A stretch of DNA of 23,031 bases from an uncultured bacterium. GTDB taxonomy: Bacteria > Verrucomicrobiota > Verrucomicrobiia > Opitutales > Intestinicryptomonadaceae. Both the position numbers and the translations under genes were made by a program. This document shows, in pieces, positions 8,975 through 16,491 of the stretch. The notes under the pieces were generated by a model. That model did not search any database. It was given only the letters and a program-made list of their open reading frames with translations, and was not told the DNA's origin. Location: positions 1 through 23,031 of the forward strand of contig CAJMOT010000025.1 in NCBI GenBank assembly GCA_905214995.1, in the 5' to 3' direction. Position 1 is the first letter of the stretch; each line of letters begins with the position of its first letter.

Positions 8975-8991
8975 GGGCGGACAGTCCGCCC
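8975..8991. promoter_or_regulatory. Perfect palindrome in the leuB leader (candidate operator)
   Basis: GGGCGGACAGTCCGCCC has 8-bp arms and a single central base, 28 nt upstream of the leuB ATG. It lies immediately downstream of the best -10 candidate, at the expected transcription start. It could be a repressor site or a short RNA hairpin in the leader. There is no T-run after it, so it is not a terminator. Confidence 0.5.
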
Positions 8992-9019
8992 ATATAAAAT
9001 AATTGGGGAAATAAAACAC
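8992..9019 (-). promoter_or_regulatory. Candidate leuB promoter
   Basis: On the minus strand, GTGTTT (9014-9019) and TTATAT (8992-8997) are separated by 16 nt within an AT-rich island of otherwise G+C-rich DNA. The -10 is good and the -35 weak. It lies between the EEP terminator and leuB, directly before the palindrome. Confidence 0.4.
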
Positions 9020-9040
9020 TTTTCCCGCGCGATTTCCACA

Positions 9041-9079
9041 AAAATTTTAAGGCGCGCCCCGCATTTCCGGCGGCGCGCC
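9041..9079 (-). terminator. Intrinsic terminator after the EEP lipoprotein gene
   Basis: Two GGCGCGCC octamers (9051-9058 and 9072-9079) pair as an 8-bp stem around a 13-nt loop. On the minus strand the stem is followed by TTAAAATTTTT. It begins 22 nt after the stop of the lipoprotein gene and separates it from leuB. Confidence 0.6.
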
Positions 9080-9101
9080 GACTGCGGTCGGGATACAACC
9101 C

Positions 9102-9974
9102 TTATTCCAAAACGGCGTCGACCGCCACGGGGAAGTGGTCGGACGGGTAGGCGGCCTTCGGGTTGGCGGGCAGCCCGAGGTCGGCGACGGAGTCTCTTAT
9201 CACGGCGTAGCTCAGGACGCCGACTCCTTCGGAGACGAAAATGTAGTCTATCCTGTCGCGCTTCGGCGCGCCCGTGAAATTGTGGAAAGTTCCGCCGGCG
9301 GATTCGGGCGCGCCGCGCAAAACGGAAAGCGAGTCTTTGAACGACTTTGCGGCAAATATGATTTTCATCGGTTCGGAATCAGGCGTTGCGTTGAAGTCCC
9401 CGACGCAAAGAAACGGCAGGTTCCCCGAAATTTCCGATGCCTTTTTTACGAGCAGCTTTGCGGATTCCGCGCGCGCGGTCTTGCCTTTGTGGTCGAAATG
9501 CAGGCTGAAAAAGGCGAATTTTTTGCCGGTTTTGAGGTCGCGGAACTTCCCCCACGAGCATATCCGCTTGCACGCGGCGTCCCAGCCCTTGACGGGCTTG
9601 TCGGGCGTCGGCGCAAACCAGAAGTCGCCGGAGCCGAGCGGCTCGAAGCGCGCGGGGTTGTAGAATATGGCGGAGGTTTCCCCGCCTCTTGCGCCGTCGT
9701 CGCGCCCCTTTCCTATATATTTGAAACCCGTGCGCGCGCTTATGTCGTCGAGCTGGCGGAAGAATCCCTCCTGCGTGCCGAATATGTCGAAGCCGCGCTT
9801 TTTTACGAGCTCCGCCACGGCGTCGCGCCGCAAGTCCCACGCATTCGCCGTCGGGGTCGGGGCGAGGCGCAAGTTGAACGTTGCCGCCCTGAACGGCTCC
9901 GCGTTCGGCGCGCCGGTTCCGGAGCATCCGAAGAGCAGCGGTGATAGCAGCGCAAAAATCGCCATATATCTCAT
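9102..9974 (-). CDS. Endonuclease/exonuclease/phosphatase (EEP) family lipoprotein
   Basis: A 290-residue protein. The N-terminus MRYMAIFALLSPLLFGC ends in a lipobox with Cys17, predicting a lipid-anchored envelope protein. The EEP fold motifs are all present: Asn34 (ATFNLRL), Glu69 (GTQEGF), SLHFDHKG near 157-164, Asp193/Asn195 (VGDFNATPDSEP), Asp243 (DRIDYIFV) and the terminal SDH at 278-280. These are the metal-binding and catalytic residues of this Mg-dependent phosphodiesterase superfamily, so the enzyme should be active; the substrate is not evident. Secreted bacterial members of this subgroup are often near glycan or phosphoester degradation genes. An 18-codon longer start exists, but the ATG at 9974 gives the proper signal peptide and sits 8 nt from a good -10 element. 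It is transcribed divergently from metG. Confidence 0.9.
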   Translation of the reverse strand: MRYMAIFALLSPLLFGCSGTGAPNAEPFRAATFNLRLAPTPTANAWDLRRDAVAELVKKRGFDIFGTQEGFFRQLDDISARTGFKYIGKGRDDGARGGETSAIFYNPARFEPLGSGDFWFAPTPDKPVKGWDAACKRICSWGKFRDLKTGKKFAFFSLHFDHKGKTARAESAKLLVKKASEISGNLPFLCVGDFNATPDSEPMKIIFAAKSFKDSLSVLRGAPESAGGTFHNFTGAPKRDRIDYIFVSEGVGVLSYAVIRDSVADLGLPANPKAAYPSDHFPVAVDAVLE

Positions 9975-9982
9975 AATCGGGC

Positions 9983-10012
9983 AACATACCGCGTTTCGGC
10001 GCGGGGCGTCAA
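9983..10012 (-). promoter_or_regulatory. Promoter of the EEP lipoprotein gene, nearly leaderless
   Basis: TTGACG (10007-10012), an 18-nt spacer and TATGTT (9983-9988) are seen on the minus strand. The -10 ends 8 nt before the ATG, so transcription should start within about two bases of the start codon. Confidence 0.55.
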
Positions 10013-10035
10013 CGGTATTCGCGCGCAAAAAAAGC

Positions 10036-10063
10036 TTTTCAAACCGCGCGTTTGCGCTAATCT
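10036..10063 (+). promoter_or_regulatory. Candidate metG promoter
   Basis: TTTTCA (10036-10041), a 16-nt spacer and TAATCT (10058-10063) precede metG by 18 nt. This predicts a leader of about 12 nt, ending in a run of seven T and without a Shine-Dalgarno sequence. Both hexamers are imperfect. Confidence 0.35.
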
Positions 10064-10081
10064 CAATGCATCGGTTTTTTT

Positions 10082-11614
10082 ATGGACAAAAATTTCTATC
10101 TCACCACCGCAATCGACTATGCCAACGGCTCCCCGCACCTCGGGCACGCCTACGAGAAGATTTTGAGCGACGTCGTCGTCCGCCACAAGCGCATGTGCGG
10201 GATACCTACCTACTTCCTGACGGGGCTCGACGAGCACGGGCAGAAGGTGCAGCAGAGCGCGCGGCGCGAGGGCGTCGAGCCGTCGGTTCTCTGCGACAGG
10301 CAGGCGGAGAAATTCCAGAACCTTTGCAAAATCCTAAACGTCTCCAACGACGACTACATCCGCACTTCCCAGCCGCGGCACAAGGCGGTAGTCCAAAAAA
10401 TCCTCCAAGACCTCTACGACCGCGGGGAAATCTACAAGGCCGAGTACAGGGGGTTTTATTCCGCCCGACAGGAGCAGTTTTTGCAGGAGAAGGACAAGGT
10501 CGACGGCAAGTGGCCGGAGATCTTCGGCGAAGTCGCGGAGATCACGGAGAGCAACTACTTTTTCAAGCTCGGCGCCTACCAGCCGTGGCTCGTGGAATAT
10601 CTCAAAACCCACGAGACTTTCATCTACCCGCGCTTCCGCGCCAAGCAGGTTATGGAGTTCCTCAAAGAGCCGCTCAACGACCTCTGCATTTCGCGCCCGA
10701 AGGAGAGGCTCGAATGGGGCATAGAGCTGCCGTTCGATTCAAACTACGTCACCTATGTGTGGTTCGACGCGCTCGTAAACTACATTTCCGCCGTCGGCTA
10801 CGGCACGGAGGAATTTGCCAAATTCTGGCCCGCCGACTTCCACGTCATCGGCAAGGACATTCTCGTGCCGCCGCACTCCGTCTACTGGCCGATTATGCTG
10901 AAAGCCATTGGAGCGGAGCTGCCGAAGTCGCTGCTCGTCCACGGTTGGTGGATGTCGTCGGGCGAAAAGATGTCGAAGAGCCTCGGCAACATCGTAAATC
11001 CTCTCGACTTGGCGGAGAAGTTCGGCGCCGACCCTTTCCGCTACTTTCTGATGCGCGAGATGAACGTTGGGCAGGATTCCGATTTCTCGATGGATCTGTT
11101 CGCAACCCGCTACACCTCCGATTTGGGCAACGACCTCGGCAACCTCGTCAGCCGCCTGCTCAACATGCTGAAACGCTACTGCGGCGGGGTTGTCGCGCCC
11201 GCTTCCGTCGAGGAGGATTTTGAGAAATCGCTCAAAACCCTCGCCGCCGAGACCGCCCCCGAGGTTCTGGAGCTCAACGACGGAATGCAGTTCCACATCG
11301 CCCTCGAAAAGATTTTTTCCTTTGTCCGCGCGATAAACAGGTACGCCGAGCAGCGCGCCCCGTGGAAGCTCGCCAAGAGCGGGGATCCCGCCGACAGGGC
11401 GAGGCTCGAAACCTCCCTCGCCAACATGGCGGAGGCGTTGCGCATTTCGGCGGTTTTGCTCGCGCCGGTCATGCCTTCGGTGTCCGAAAAAATCCTATCG
11501 CTTCTCGGTCAACCCGGGGCAGACAGGTACGAGGGCAATATCGAGTGGTCTGCGCGCCTTGAAAACGCGCGGGTCTCCGCTCCCGAAATTCTCTTCCCGA
11601 GAATCGGAGAGTAG
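10082..11614 (+). CDS. metG: Methionyl-tRNA synthetase, short form
   Basis: A 510-residue class I synthetase that charges initiator and elongator tRNA-Met. HIGH is HLGHA (19-23), the connective region covers about 110-220, KMSKS is at 296-300 (WWMSSGEKMSKSLGN), and the anticodon-binding helical domain is at about 370-490 (WKLAKSG). The connective region lacks the Cys pairs of zinc-binding MetRS: the usual zinc region reads SARQEQFL and LNDLCISRPKERLEWG. The C-terminal tRNA-binding dimerisation domain found in E. coli MetG is also absent; the protein ends soon after the helical domain. The start MDKNFYLTTAIDYANG fits the family. The upstream base run is TTTTTTT with no Shine-Dalgarno. Confidence 0.98.
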   Translation: MDKNFYLTTAIDYANGSPHLGHAYEKILSDVVVRHKRMCGIPTYFLTGLDEHGQKVQQSARREGVEPSVLCDRQAEKFQNLCKILNVSNDDYIRTSQPRHKAVVQKILQDLYDRGEIYKAEYRGFYSARQEQFLQEKDKVDGKWPEIFGEVAEITESNYFFKLGAYQPWLVEYLKTHETFIYPRFRAKQVMEFLKEPLNDLCISRPKERLEWGIELPFDSNYVTYVWFDALVNYISAVGYGTEEFAKFWPADFHVIGKDILVPPHSVYWPIMLKAIGAELPKSLLVHGWWMSSGEKMSKSLGNIVNPLDLAEKFGADPFRYFLMREMNVGQDSDFSMDLFATRYTSDLGNDLGNLVSRLLNMLKRYCGGVVAPASVEEDFEKSLKTLAAETAPEVLELNDGMQFHIALEKIFSFVRAINRYAEQRAPWKLAKSGDPADRARLETSLANMAEALRISAVLLAPVMPSVSEKILSLLGQPGADRYEGNIEWSARLENARVSAPEILFPRIGE

Positions 11615-11862
11615 CGCGCGGCATAAGCCGATTCCGAAAGTGGGGCGGGGAAGGGTTTGATTTTCCATAGCTCGCTCACGGCTGACCCGAGGAGCGCGGA
11701 ATTTTCGGGACGCATAGAGGGAGAAAACCGCTTTTTCTCCCGCGGCGCCGGCAACGGGCGAAAGTCTGGGGGGCGTCGGGCGCGGCTTGGCTTCCCCGTT
11801 GCATTCCGCTATCGCGCGCGAATTTTCTTTTCTCGGACGGCTTTGCCGTCCGGATTTTTTTT
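11615..11862 (+). other. Structured non-coding stretch downstream of metG, possible small RNA or long 3' UTR
   Basis: I see no convincing protein here. The stretch contains a perfect 9-bp hairpin (GGGAGAAAA at 11719-11727 with TTTTCTCCC at 11733-11741, 5-nt loop) and several G+C-rich self-complementary segments. It ends in a strong terminator at 11834-11862. It could be the metG 3' untranslated region or an independent small RNA; it does not match tmRNA, SRP RNA or a tRNA by conserved sequence. Confidence 0.35.
11834..11862 (+). terminator. Strong intrinsic terminator
   Basis: CGGACGGC (11834-11841), loop TTT, GCCGTCCG (11845-11852), then GA and eight T. The stem is perfect and the T-tract is on the plus strand. 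It terminates transcription from metG or from an RNA located between. Confidence 0.85.
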
Positions 11863-11988
11863 GCGTTTTTTCGGTTTTGAAGCGGCGGCGGATTTGGGCG
11901 GCGCGAAAATTGCGGCGCTGTTCGCCCGGGACCGCGAAATTCCGCTTTTGCAGTCCGGACGAATTTTTCGCCGCGCGCGCGATTGCGC

Positions 11989-12016
11989 TTGCAATCCGAA
12001 TCCGCAACCCTTTAAT
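11989..12016 (+). promoter_or_regulatory. Candidate rnpB promoter
   Basis: TTGCAA (11989-11994), a 16-nt spacer and TTTAAT (12011-12016) lie after the terminator at 11862 and about 68 nt before the predicted mature 5' end of RNase P RNA. It would give a short precursor leader. The rest of 11863-12083 holds nothing else I can support. Confidence 0.4.
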
Positions 12017-12083
12017 TTCGGCGAGAATCGGGCGGGGCTTTCGGAAATCCCGAATCCGCCGATACCGAAAAGGGGAGTTCTTT

Positions 12084-12452
12084 GAGAATTTTGGGCGGGC
12101 ATTCGCCCGCGGCTTGTCCGCGGGAGGAAAGTCCGGACACCACAGAGCGGGATTCCGTCCGAAAGGGCGGGGCGCGCGCCGCAAGGCGCGCGTACGGACA
12201 GTGCAGCAGAAAACAAACCGCCGCGCTAGCGGCAAGGGTGAAAAGGCGGGGTAAGAGCCCACCGCCGCGGGAGCAATCTTCGCGGGCATTGAAAACCCAA
12301 TCCGGTGCAAGACAACATAGGATGCGGAACTGCTCGTTCAAACGCATTGGGTATGTCGCACCCCTCGCGGGGGCTCCCTTTTCAAGGGGGCAGATAAATG
12401 AATGCCGGTTCCTTCGGGGACTACAGAATCCGGCTTACAGCCCAACTTTCTC
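12084..12452 (+). ncRNA. rnpB: RNase P RNA, bacterial type A
   Basis: The conserved regions appear in order: GAGGAAAGTCCGGAC with ACCACAGAGC (CR I), AAGGGTGAAAAGGCGGGG and TAAGAGCCCACCGC (CR II/III), AACCCAATCCGGTGCAAGAC (CR IV area), GATAAATGAATGCCGG, and ACAGAATCCGGCTTACAG (CR V). The ends are set by the P1 helix: GAGAATTTTGGG at 12084-12095 pairs with CCCAACTTTCTC at 12441-12452 apart from two mismatches, giving about 369 nt. The segment before CR V holds several short G+C-rich hairpins and a GGGT that may be the L15 motif contacting the CCA end of pre-tRNA. This is the catalytic RNA that removes tRNA 5' leaders; its protein partner RnpA is not here. Ends may be off by a few bases. Confidence 0.97.
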
Positions 12453-12497
12453 TCTCCCGCTCCCTTTTTACATTTTTGCTTTTTTCGGGAATTTGTC

Positions 12498-12526
12498 GCG
12501 GGGCGCGAAAAATAAGCCCCGCTTTT
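12498..12526 (+). terminator. rnpB terminator
   Basis: GCGGGGC (12498-12504) pairs perfectly with GCCCCGC (12516-12522) around an A-rich 11-nt loop, followed by TTTT. It lies about 45 nt after the RNase P RNA 3' end. A T-rich run at 12470-12485 precedes it. Confidence 0.6.
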
Positions 12527-12536
12527 GCCGGCTTTC

Positions 12537-12702
12537 ATCTCGGAGTTGGCGCGGTTTGCTGCGAATTTGAAATTGCGCAAAGTTTTGTCCCCCTGCGGGC
12601 GGGCCGCGCGGAATCCGCATTTGCCCGATGGCGGATTCCCGCGAATTTCAAATTTGCCGCGCGCCGGGAACTTGTCTCTTGGCGCAGGCGCAGTTTGCTG
12701 CG
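12537..12702. repeat. Nested inverted repeats flanked by imperfect direct repeats
   Basis: AATTTGAAATT (12564-12574) and AATTTCAAATT (12644-12654) are an exact 11-bp inverted pair. Nested inside, CGCGGAATCCGC (12607-12618) pairs with GCGGATTCCCGCG (12631-12643) with one bulged base. GCGGTTTGCTGCG (12551-12563) recurs as GCAGTTTGCTGCG (12690-12702), each preceded by a similar TCTC...GGCGC tract. No open frame here looks like a protein. The stretch lies between convergent rnpB and purC and could be a decayed REP/MITE-like element; no mobile-element family is recognised. Confidence 0.45.
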
Positions 12703-12802
12703 GAACGGTTTTTTACGGAGGCGGGTCGGGGCTCTTTTGCGGAATTTGCAAAAAAACGGAGCGGCCCGCCGCGGGCAGGAGGTTTTTCCGCCATGCCCCC
12801 TC

Positions 12803-12863
12803 CGGGGCGCGGAGATTGCGCGCCCCGAATGCGGGCCGTTTTTCGTTTTTTGGAAAAACGCCC
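12803..12863. other. Two hairpins at the purC 3' end
   Basis: A 9-bp perfect stem, CGGGGCGCG (12803-12811) with CGCGCCCCG (12819-12827), is followed by a second hairpin, GGGCCGTTTTTC with GAAAAACGCCC (12833-12863, one bulged base). The second begins three bases after the purC stop on the minus strand and probably helps define its 3' end. Neither stem is followed by a clean T-tract on the minus strand, so a classical terminator is uncertain. Confidence 0.4.
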
Positions 12864-12865
12864 TC

Positions 12866-13762
12866 CTATTGCCCCATGAGTTTGGAGAGGGCCTCGGAAT
12901 AGCACTTGATCGTGTTTTGCACGACTTCCGGCGGGAGAACGGGGCCCGGAGCCTGCTTGTTCCAATCGAGCGTTTCAAGCCAGTCGCGCACATACTGCTT
13001 GTCGTAAGAGGGCTGGGAACGGCCGACTTCATACTTGTCGGCGGGCCAGTAGCGCGAGGAGTCGGGCGTCAGAACTTCGTCTATCAAATAGACTTTGCCG
13101 TCGGAGTCGGTTCCGAACTCAAACTTCGTGTCGGCGAGGATTATCCCGCAGCTCTGCGCCTTTTTCGCGCCCATCCCATAGAGCGCGAGGCTCGCGTCCC
13201 TTATGCGCCCGAAGATGTCCCGTCCCAGGAGCTTTTCGCATTCCGCGTTGGTAATCGGCATGTCGTGCCCCTCGGCGGCTTTCGTAGTCGGCGTGAAAAG
13301 CGGTTCGGGGAGTTTCTGGCTCTCCTTCATTCCCGCGGGGAGCTTGAACTCAAAGAGCTTTCCCGTCTGTTTGTACTCTTTCCAGCCGCTGCCGGCAAGG
13401 TACCCGCGGACGATGGCCTCTATCGGCATCGGGTTGAGCTTTTTTACTATCATCGAGCGCCCTATCAGCTGCGGGAAGTCTTTGAGCAGCTCGCGCACGC
13501 GCTCGCCGTGGTTTTCGACGAGGTGCGTGGGCATGATTTTCGCCGCCTGCTCAAACCACCACAAGCTTATCATGGTGAGCAGGACGCCCTTGCCGGGCAC
13601 GCCGTTGGGCATTATTACGTCGAACGCGGATATGCGGTCGGTCGCGACTATAAGGAGCTCGTCGCCCAAGTCGAAGTTTTCGCGCACTTTTCCCTTGGAG
13701 ACTCTTTTGAAAGGAAGCCCTTCGACGGTCATTAGGGGTTCTTTGGGGAGATTGAAGTTCAT
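12866..13762 (-). CDS. purC: Phosphoribosylaminoimidazole-succinocarboxamide (SAICAR) synthase
   Basis: A 298-residue SAICAR synthase that joins CAIR and aspartate with ATP in purine synthesis. Motifs: SKGKVRENFDLGDELLIVAT (the Gly-rich ATP lid) near residue 22, DRISAFDVIMPNGVPGKG, MPIEAIVRGYLAGSGWKEY, EPLFTPTTKAAEGHD, the metal-binding Asp in ILADTKFEFG, and LIDEVLTPDSSRYWP. The length of about 300 and these insertions match the longer, yeast Ade1-like subtype rather than the roughly 237-residue E. coli form. The ATG at 13762 lies 6 nt from a -10 element and has no Shine-Dalgarno. It stands alone, with no other pur genes near, between rnpB (convergent) and the GH2 gene (236 nt upstream). Confidence 0.98.
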   Translation of the reverse strand: MNFNLPKEPLMTVEGLPFKRVSKGKVRENFDLGDELLIVATDRISAFDVIMPNGVPGKGVLLTMISLWWFEQAAKIMPTHLVENHGERVRELLKDFPQLIGRSMIVKKLNPMPIEAIVRGYLAGSGWKEYKQTGKLFEFKLPAGMKESQKLPEPLFTPTTKAAEGHDMPITNAECEKLLGRDIFGRIRDASLALYGMGAKKAQSCGIILADTKFEFGTDSDGKVYLIDEVLTPDSSRYWPADKYEVGRSQPSYDKQYVRDWLETLDWNKQAPGPVLPPEVVQNTIKCYSEALSKLMGQ

Positions 13763-13768
13763 TCGGCA

Positions 13769-13797
13769 AATAAAGTTCCGCCGCCCGAAAAACGCAA
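13769..13797 (-). promoter_or_regulatory. purC promoter, predicted leaderless
   Basis: TTGCGT (13792-13797), a 17-nt spacer and TTTATT (13769-13774) on the minus strand. Only 6 nt separate the -10 from the ATG, so transcription should start at or next to the start codon. The rest of 13763-13998 holds nothing I can support. Confidence 0.5.
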
Positions 13798-13998
13798 GAA
13801 TAATAAAGCGCCCTGCCGCTTTTGCCTCCGGCGGGCGGGCGCGCCGGCGCGGGGTTTTGCGCGAGACGCCGGCATATGTCTTTCGTTTTTCAATTCCGCC
13901 CGGCCGGTTTGAAAAATTTGCCGGAACGCCGGAGGCGGAATGGATGAAGTTTCTCCGCAGCCTTTCGTTTCCCCGCCCCTTCCGAATGCGTCATTTCC

Positions 13999-16404
13999 CT
14001 AATTTGCGGGGTTTAGCCTTAAAGCCGCGGTTTTCGTCGGGAGGTTTTCCCCTTCAATAACGAGCTTTACTTCTCCCGCGGAGCGGCCCGCGCGCAAAAT
14101 TGCCAACGCCCTGCCGCAGTAGAGCGAGCGTTCGCAGCCCGTATGCATTTCATTGCTGTTGATGTCCCCGTTGTCGACGCCTATGAGGGAGGCGGGGCCT
14201 TCAACCTTGAATTTCAGCTTGTTTGAGGCGAGCGGATGGATTCTCCCCCTTTTGTCAACCGCCTTTATCGCGACGTGTTGGAGATCCAGGCCGTCGGCCT
14301 TCCAATCGGGATTTTCGGCGGTTGCGACTATTTCGCGCGGCTCGCCGGCGGTTTCTATTTTATATTCCCCGACCGTTTTGCCGTCGGTCCGCGCGACGGC
14401 TTTGAGCTCGCCCGCTTCATAGGCTATATTTTCCCAGATTATCTTGTTCCTGTTGAACGGATTGCGCGTGTTCTTTTTTGCCCCGAGCGACTTTCCGTTG
14501 AGGAAGAGTTCCGCCTCGTCCGCGTTCGTGTAGACCGCAACCCAAACTTTCGAGCCCTCCGGCCTGTTCCAATTTTCCGTTTCGGGCATCAGGCCCACGA
14601 CCGCATCGTTGTGGACGACCACTCTGTCTTTTGCATTTTCAAGTACGGCTATGTGCACGACCGGTTCGTTCTCCGAAAAATTCGCCTTTACCCACCAGCA
14701 CTGCGGCATCGGGTTGAGGGCGGTGTCGATGAAGGCTTTGTCGCCCCAGCCCTTTGACGGCCAGCCGAACGATTCGCCGAAATACGCTATCGGCCCCCAG
14801 TATGCCAACCCGACTACCCTGTCGAGATCCATTCCGAAATAATTTTCGCCCAGCGACCAAGTTGCCGCTTCGCTCTGGTAGAAAATCATTTCAGGATATT
14901 TTTTCGCGTCTTTTTCAAAATATCTCCATGTGTAGTTTTGCGCCGATATGTCGGTGGCGAAGGCGAGCTCTGCGGGTTTGGAGGTTTCCCAGCCGGCATC
15001 CTTGCTTCTTATGCCGCCCTCGCGCGCGGGAAACTGCGCGACGGTATAGGGGCGGGAGGCGTCGAATTTTTTGCAGAAGTCGCGCATTTTTTTGTACATC
15101 GTTACCCCGTAGTCGCCGTATTCGTCGTTCCGCGTCTGCCTGTTGAGCTCGTTGCCGAGGCTCCAAATGACGACGCTCGGGCGGTTTCTGTCGCGGCGTA
15201 TGAACTCCCGGGCGGCATTCGGCCAGACCTCGTCAAACTTCTTGCGCATTCCAACGAACCAGTCGTCCCATTTGTCGAAGAGTTCGTCGGTCACCAGTAT
15301 GCCGTATTTGTCGGCGAGGTCGAGAAACGACTTCGAAAGCGGATTGTGGGCGGTTCTGATATGGTTTACGCCTATGGACTTCAAAAACTTTATACGGCGC
15401 TCCAATTCGGCGGCGTAGGCGGCGGCCCCGAGCGCGCCGAGGTCGTGGTGCAGGTTGACGCCTTTCAATAAGGTCTTTTTGCCGTTCAGCAGAAAGCCTC
15501 TCTCCGGCGTGAATTCTATTTTCCTTATCCCGAAATTTTCCCTTTGGGCGTCGAGGAGCTTCCCGCCGCTTTTCACTTCGGCGGCCGCCGAGTAGAGCGC
15601 GGGATTTTCCGGCGACCACAGCGACGGGTTTTTTATTTCAAATTCGAACTCGGCGGTCGATGCGGAGTTTGCCGGAATATCGGTTTCCCTTTCCGCCGAT
15701 GCGATCTCCGCGCCGTCCGGTCCGAATACCGCCGCCCTCACCGAAACTTTGCGCGGGGAGCCGATGGAATTCTCGATTTCAGCCAAGACGCGAGCTATCG
15801 CGGATTTTTCGCCTACTTTCGGAGTCGTTATGTACAGTCCGTGCCGGGCCACCGCCACCGGATCCTTTATCGAGAGTTTCACGTCTCTGAAAATTCCGCC
15901 GCCGGTGTACCATCTCGACCCTCCCATGACCCGGGAGTATACCGCCACGACATTTTGTCCGCCGTAGTCGAGAAATTTCGATATGTCCGCCTCGTATCCG
16001 GAGTATCCGTATTCGTTGGAGGCCGCCTTTTGCCCGTTTACGTAGACGTCGGAGACCGTCATGACGCCTTCAAAGTCGAGTATCACCCGCTTTCCCTTCC
16101 ATTCGGGATCCGCGCGGAACGCCTTGCGGTACCATCCCTCCCCATAGGGTTTGAACCCCCTGCTTTTGAGGTTTCCGCCGTTCTTTTTGATTTCCTCTTC
16201 GGACGGAACCGCCCAAGGCTGCTCTATCTGGTAGTCGTGCGGCAGGTCGAGCTTTCTCCATGAGGAGTCGTCGAAGTCCCTCTTGAAAGCGTCTGGATTT
16301 TTCCCGTAATAAAACTTCCAACCGAAGTTCCAGTTTTCAGTTTCCGCCGCGCCCAGCGAGAGCGCGCACGCCGCCAGTGCGAGCGCTGTAATTTTCCTAA
16401 TCAT
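13999..16404 (-). CDS. Secreted glycoside hydrolase family 2 (beta-galactosidase-like)
   Basis: An 801-residue exported glycosidase. The signal peptide MIRKITALALAACALSLGAA is probably cleaved near residue 20. A GH2 sugar-binding domain follows (about 25-180; DLPHDYQIEQPW, GWYRKAFRAD), then an immunoglobulin-like domain (185-290) and a TIM barrel (295-570). The barrel has GVNLHHDLGALGAA, IRTAHNP, the acid/base Glu419 in WSLGNELNRQ and the nucleophile Glu512 in FYQSEAATW. The C-terminal region (600-800) has further Ig-like/DUF4982-type domains (VYTNADEAELFLNGKSLG, VEGPASLIGVDNGD). It probably releases beta-linked galactose or a related sugar from polysaccharide outside the cytoplasm; the exact substrate cannot be read from sequence. 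Unusually for this window, a clear Shine-Dalgarno (AAGGAA) precedes the ATG by 6-7 nt. It lies 87 nt downstream of the Sel1-repeat gene, same strand. Confidence 0.93.
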   Translation of the reverse strand: MIRKITALALAACALSLGAAETENWNFGWKFYYGKNPDAFKRDFDDSSWRKLDLPHDYQIEQPWAVPSEEEIKKNGGNLKSRGFKPYGEGWYRKAFRADPEWKGKRVILDFEGVMTVSDVYVNGQKAASNEYGYSGYEADISKFLDYGGQNVVAVYSRVMGGSRWYTGGGIFRDVKLSIKDPVAVARHGLYITTPKVGEKSAIARVLAEIENSIGSPRKVSVRAAVFGPDGAEIASAERETDIPANSASTAEFEFEIKNPSLWSPENPALYSAAAEVKSGGKLLDAQRENFGIRKIEFTPERGFLLNGKKTLLKGVNLHHDLGALGAAAYAAELERRIKFLKSIGVNHIRTAHNPLSKSFLDLADKYGILVTDELFDKWDDWFVGMRKKFDEVWPNAAREFIRRDRNRPSVVIWSLGNELNRQTRNDEYGDYGVTMYKKMRDFCKKFDASRPYTVAQFPAREGGIRSKDAGWETSKPAELAFATDISAQNYTWRYFEKDAKKYPEMIFYQSEAATWSLGENYFGMDLDRVVGLAYWGPIAYFGESFGWPSKGWGDKAFIDTALNPMPQCWWVKANFSENEPVVHIAVLENAKDRVVVHNDAVVGLMPETENWNRPEGSKVWVAVYTNADEAELFLNGKSLGAKKNTRNPFNRNKIIWENIAYEAGELKAVARTDGKTVGEYKIETAGEPREIVATAENPDWKADGLDLQHVAIKAVDKRGRIHPLASNKLKFKVEGPASLIGVDNGDINSNEMHTGCERSLYCGRALAILRAGRSAGEVKLVIEGENLPTKTAALRLNPAN

Positions 16405-16410
16405 ATGCGT

Positions 16411-16418
16411 TTCCTTCC
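16411..16418 (-). promoter_or_regulatory. Shine-Dalgarno of the GH2 gene
   Basis: GGAAGGAA on the minus strand ends 6 nt before the ATG at 16404. It fixes this start and is the only clear purine-rich ribosome-binding site I see in the window. Confidence 0.65.
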
Positions 16419-16491
16419 CTTGCGTTAAAGTATGAATTCCGTTTGCGCTGGGGAAAAACGCCGCGGCATTCCCCCGTTTTGCGCCGGTCCG

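Noticed and set aside
11657..12085. 142-codon open frame between metG and rnpB
   Set aside because: It crosses a strong terminator and the rnpB promoter area, has no ribosome site and its translation is low-complexity Arg/Phe/Ala; not a credible gene.
12084..12452. Possible loss of the GGU motif in RNase P RNA L15, as in some related phyla
   Set aside because: A GGGT occurs at a suitable place (before the hairpins preceding the last conserved region), so loss cannot be claimed without folding the RNA.
12398..13735. 445-codon plus-strand frame through the rnpB end and opposite purC
   Set aside because: It begins inside RNase P RNA and runs antisense to purC, with no protein signature.
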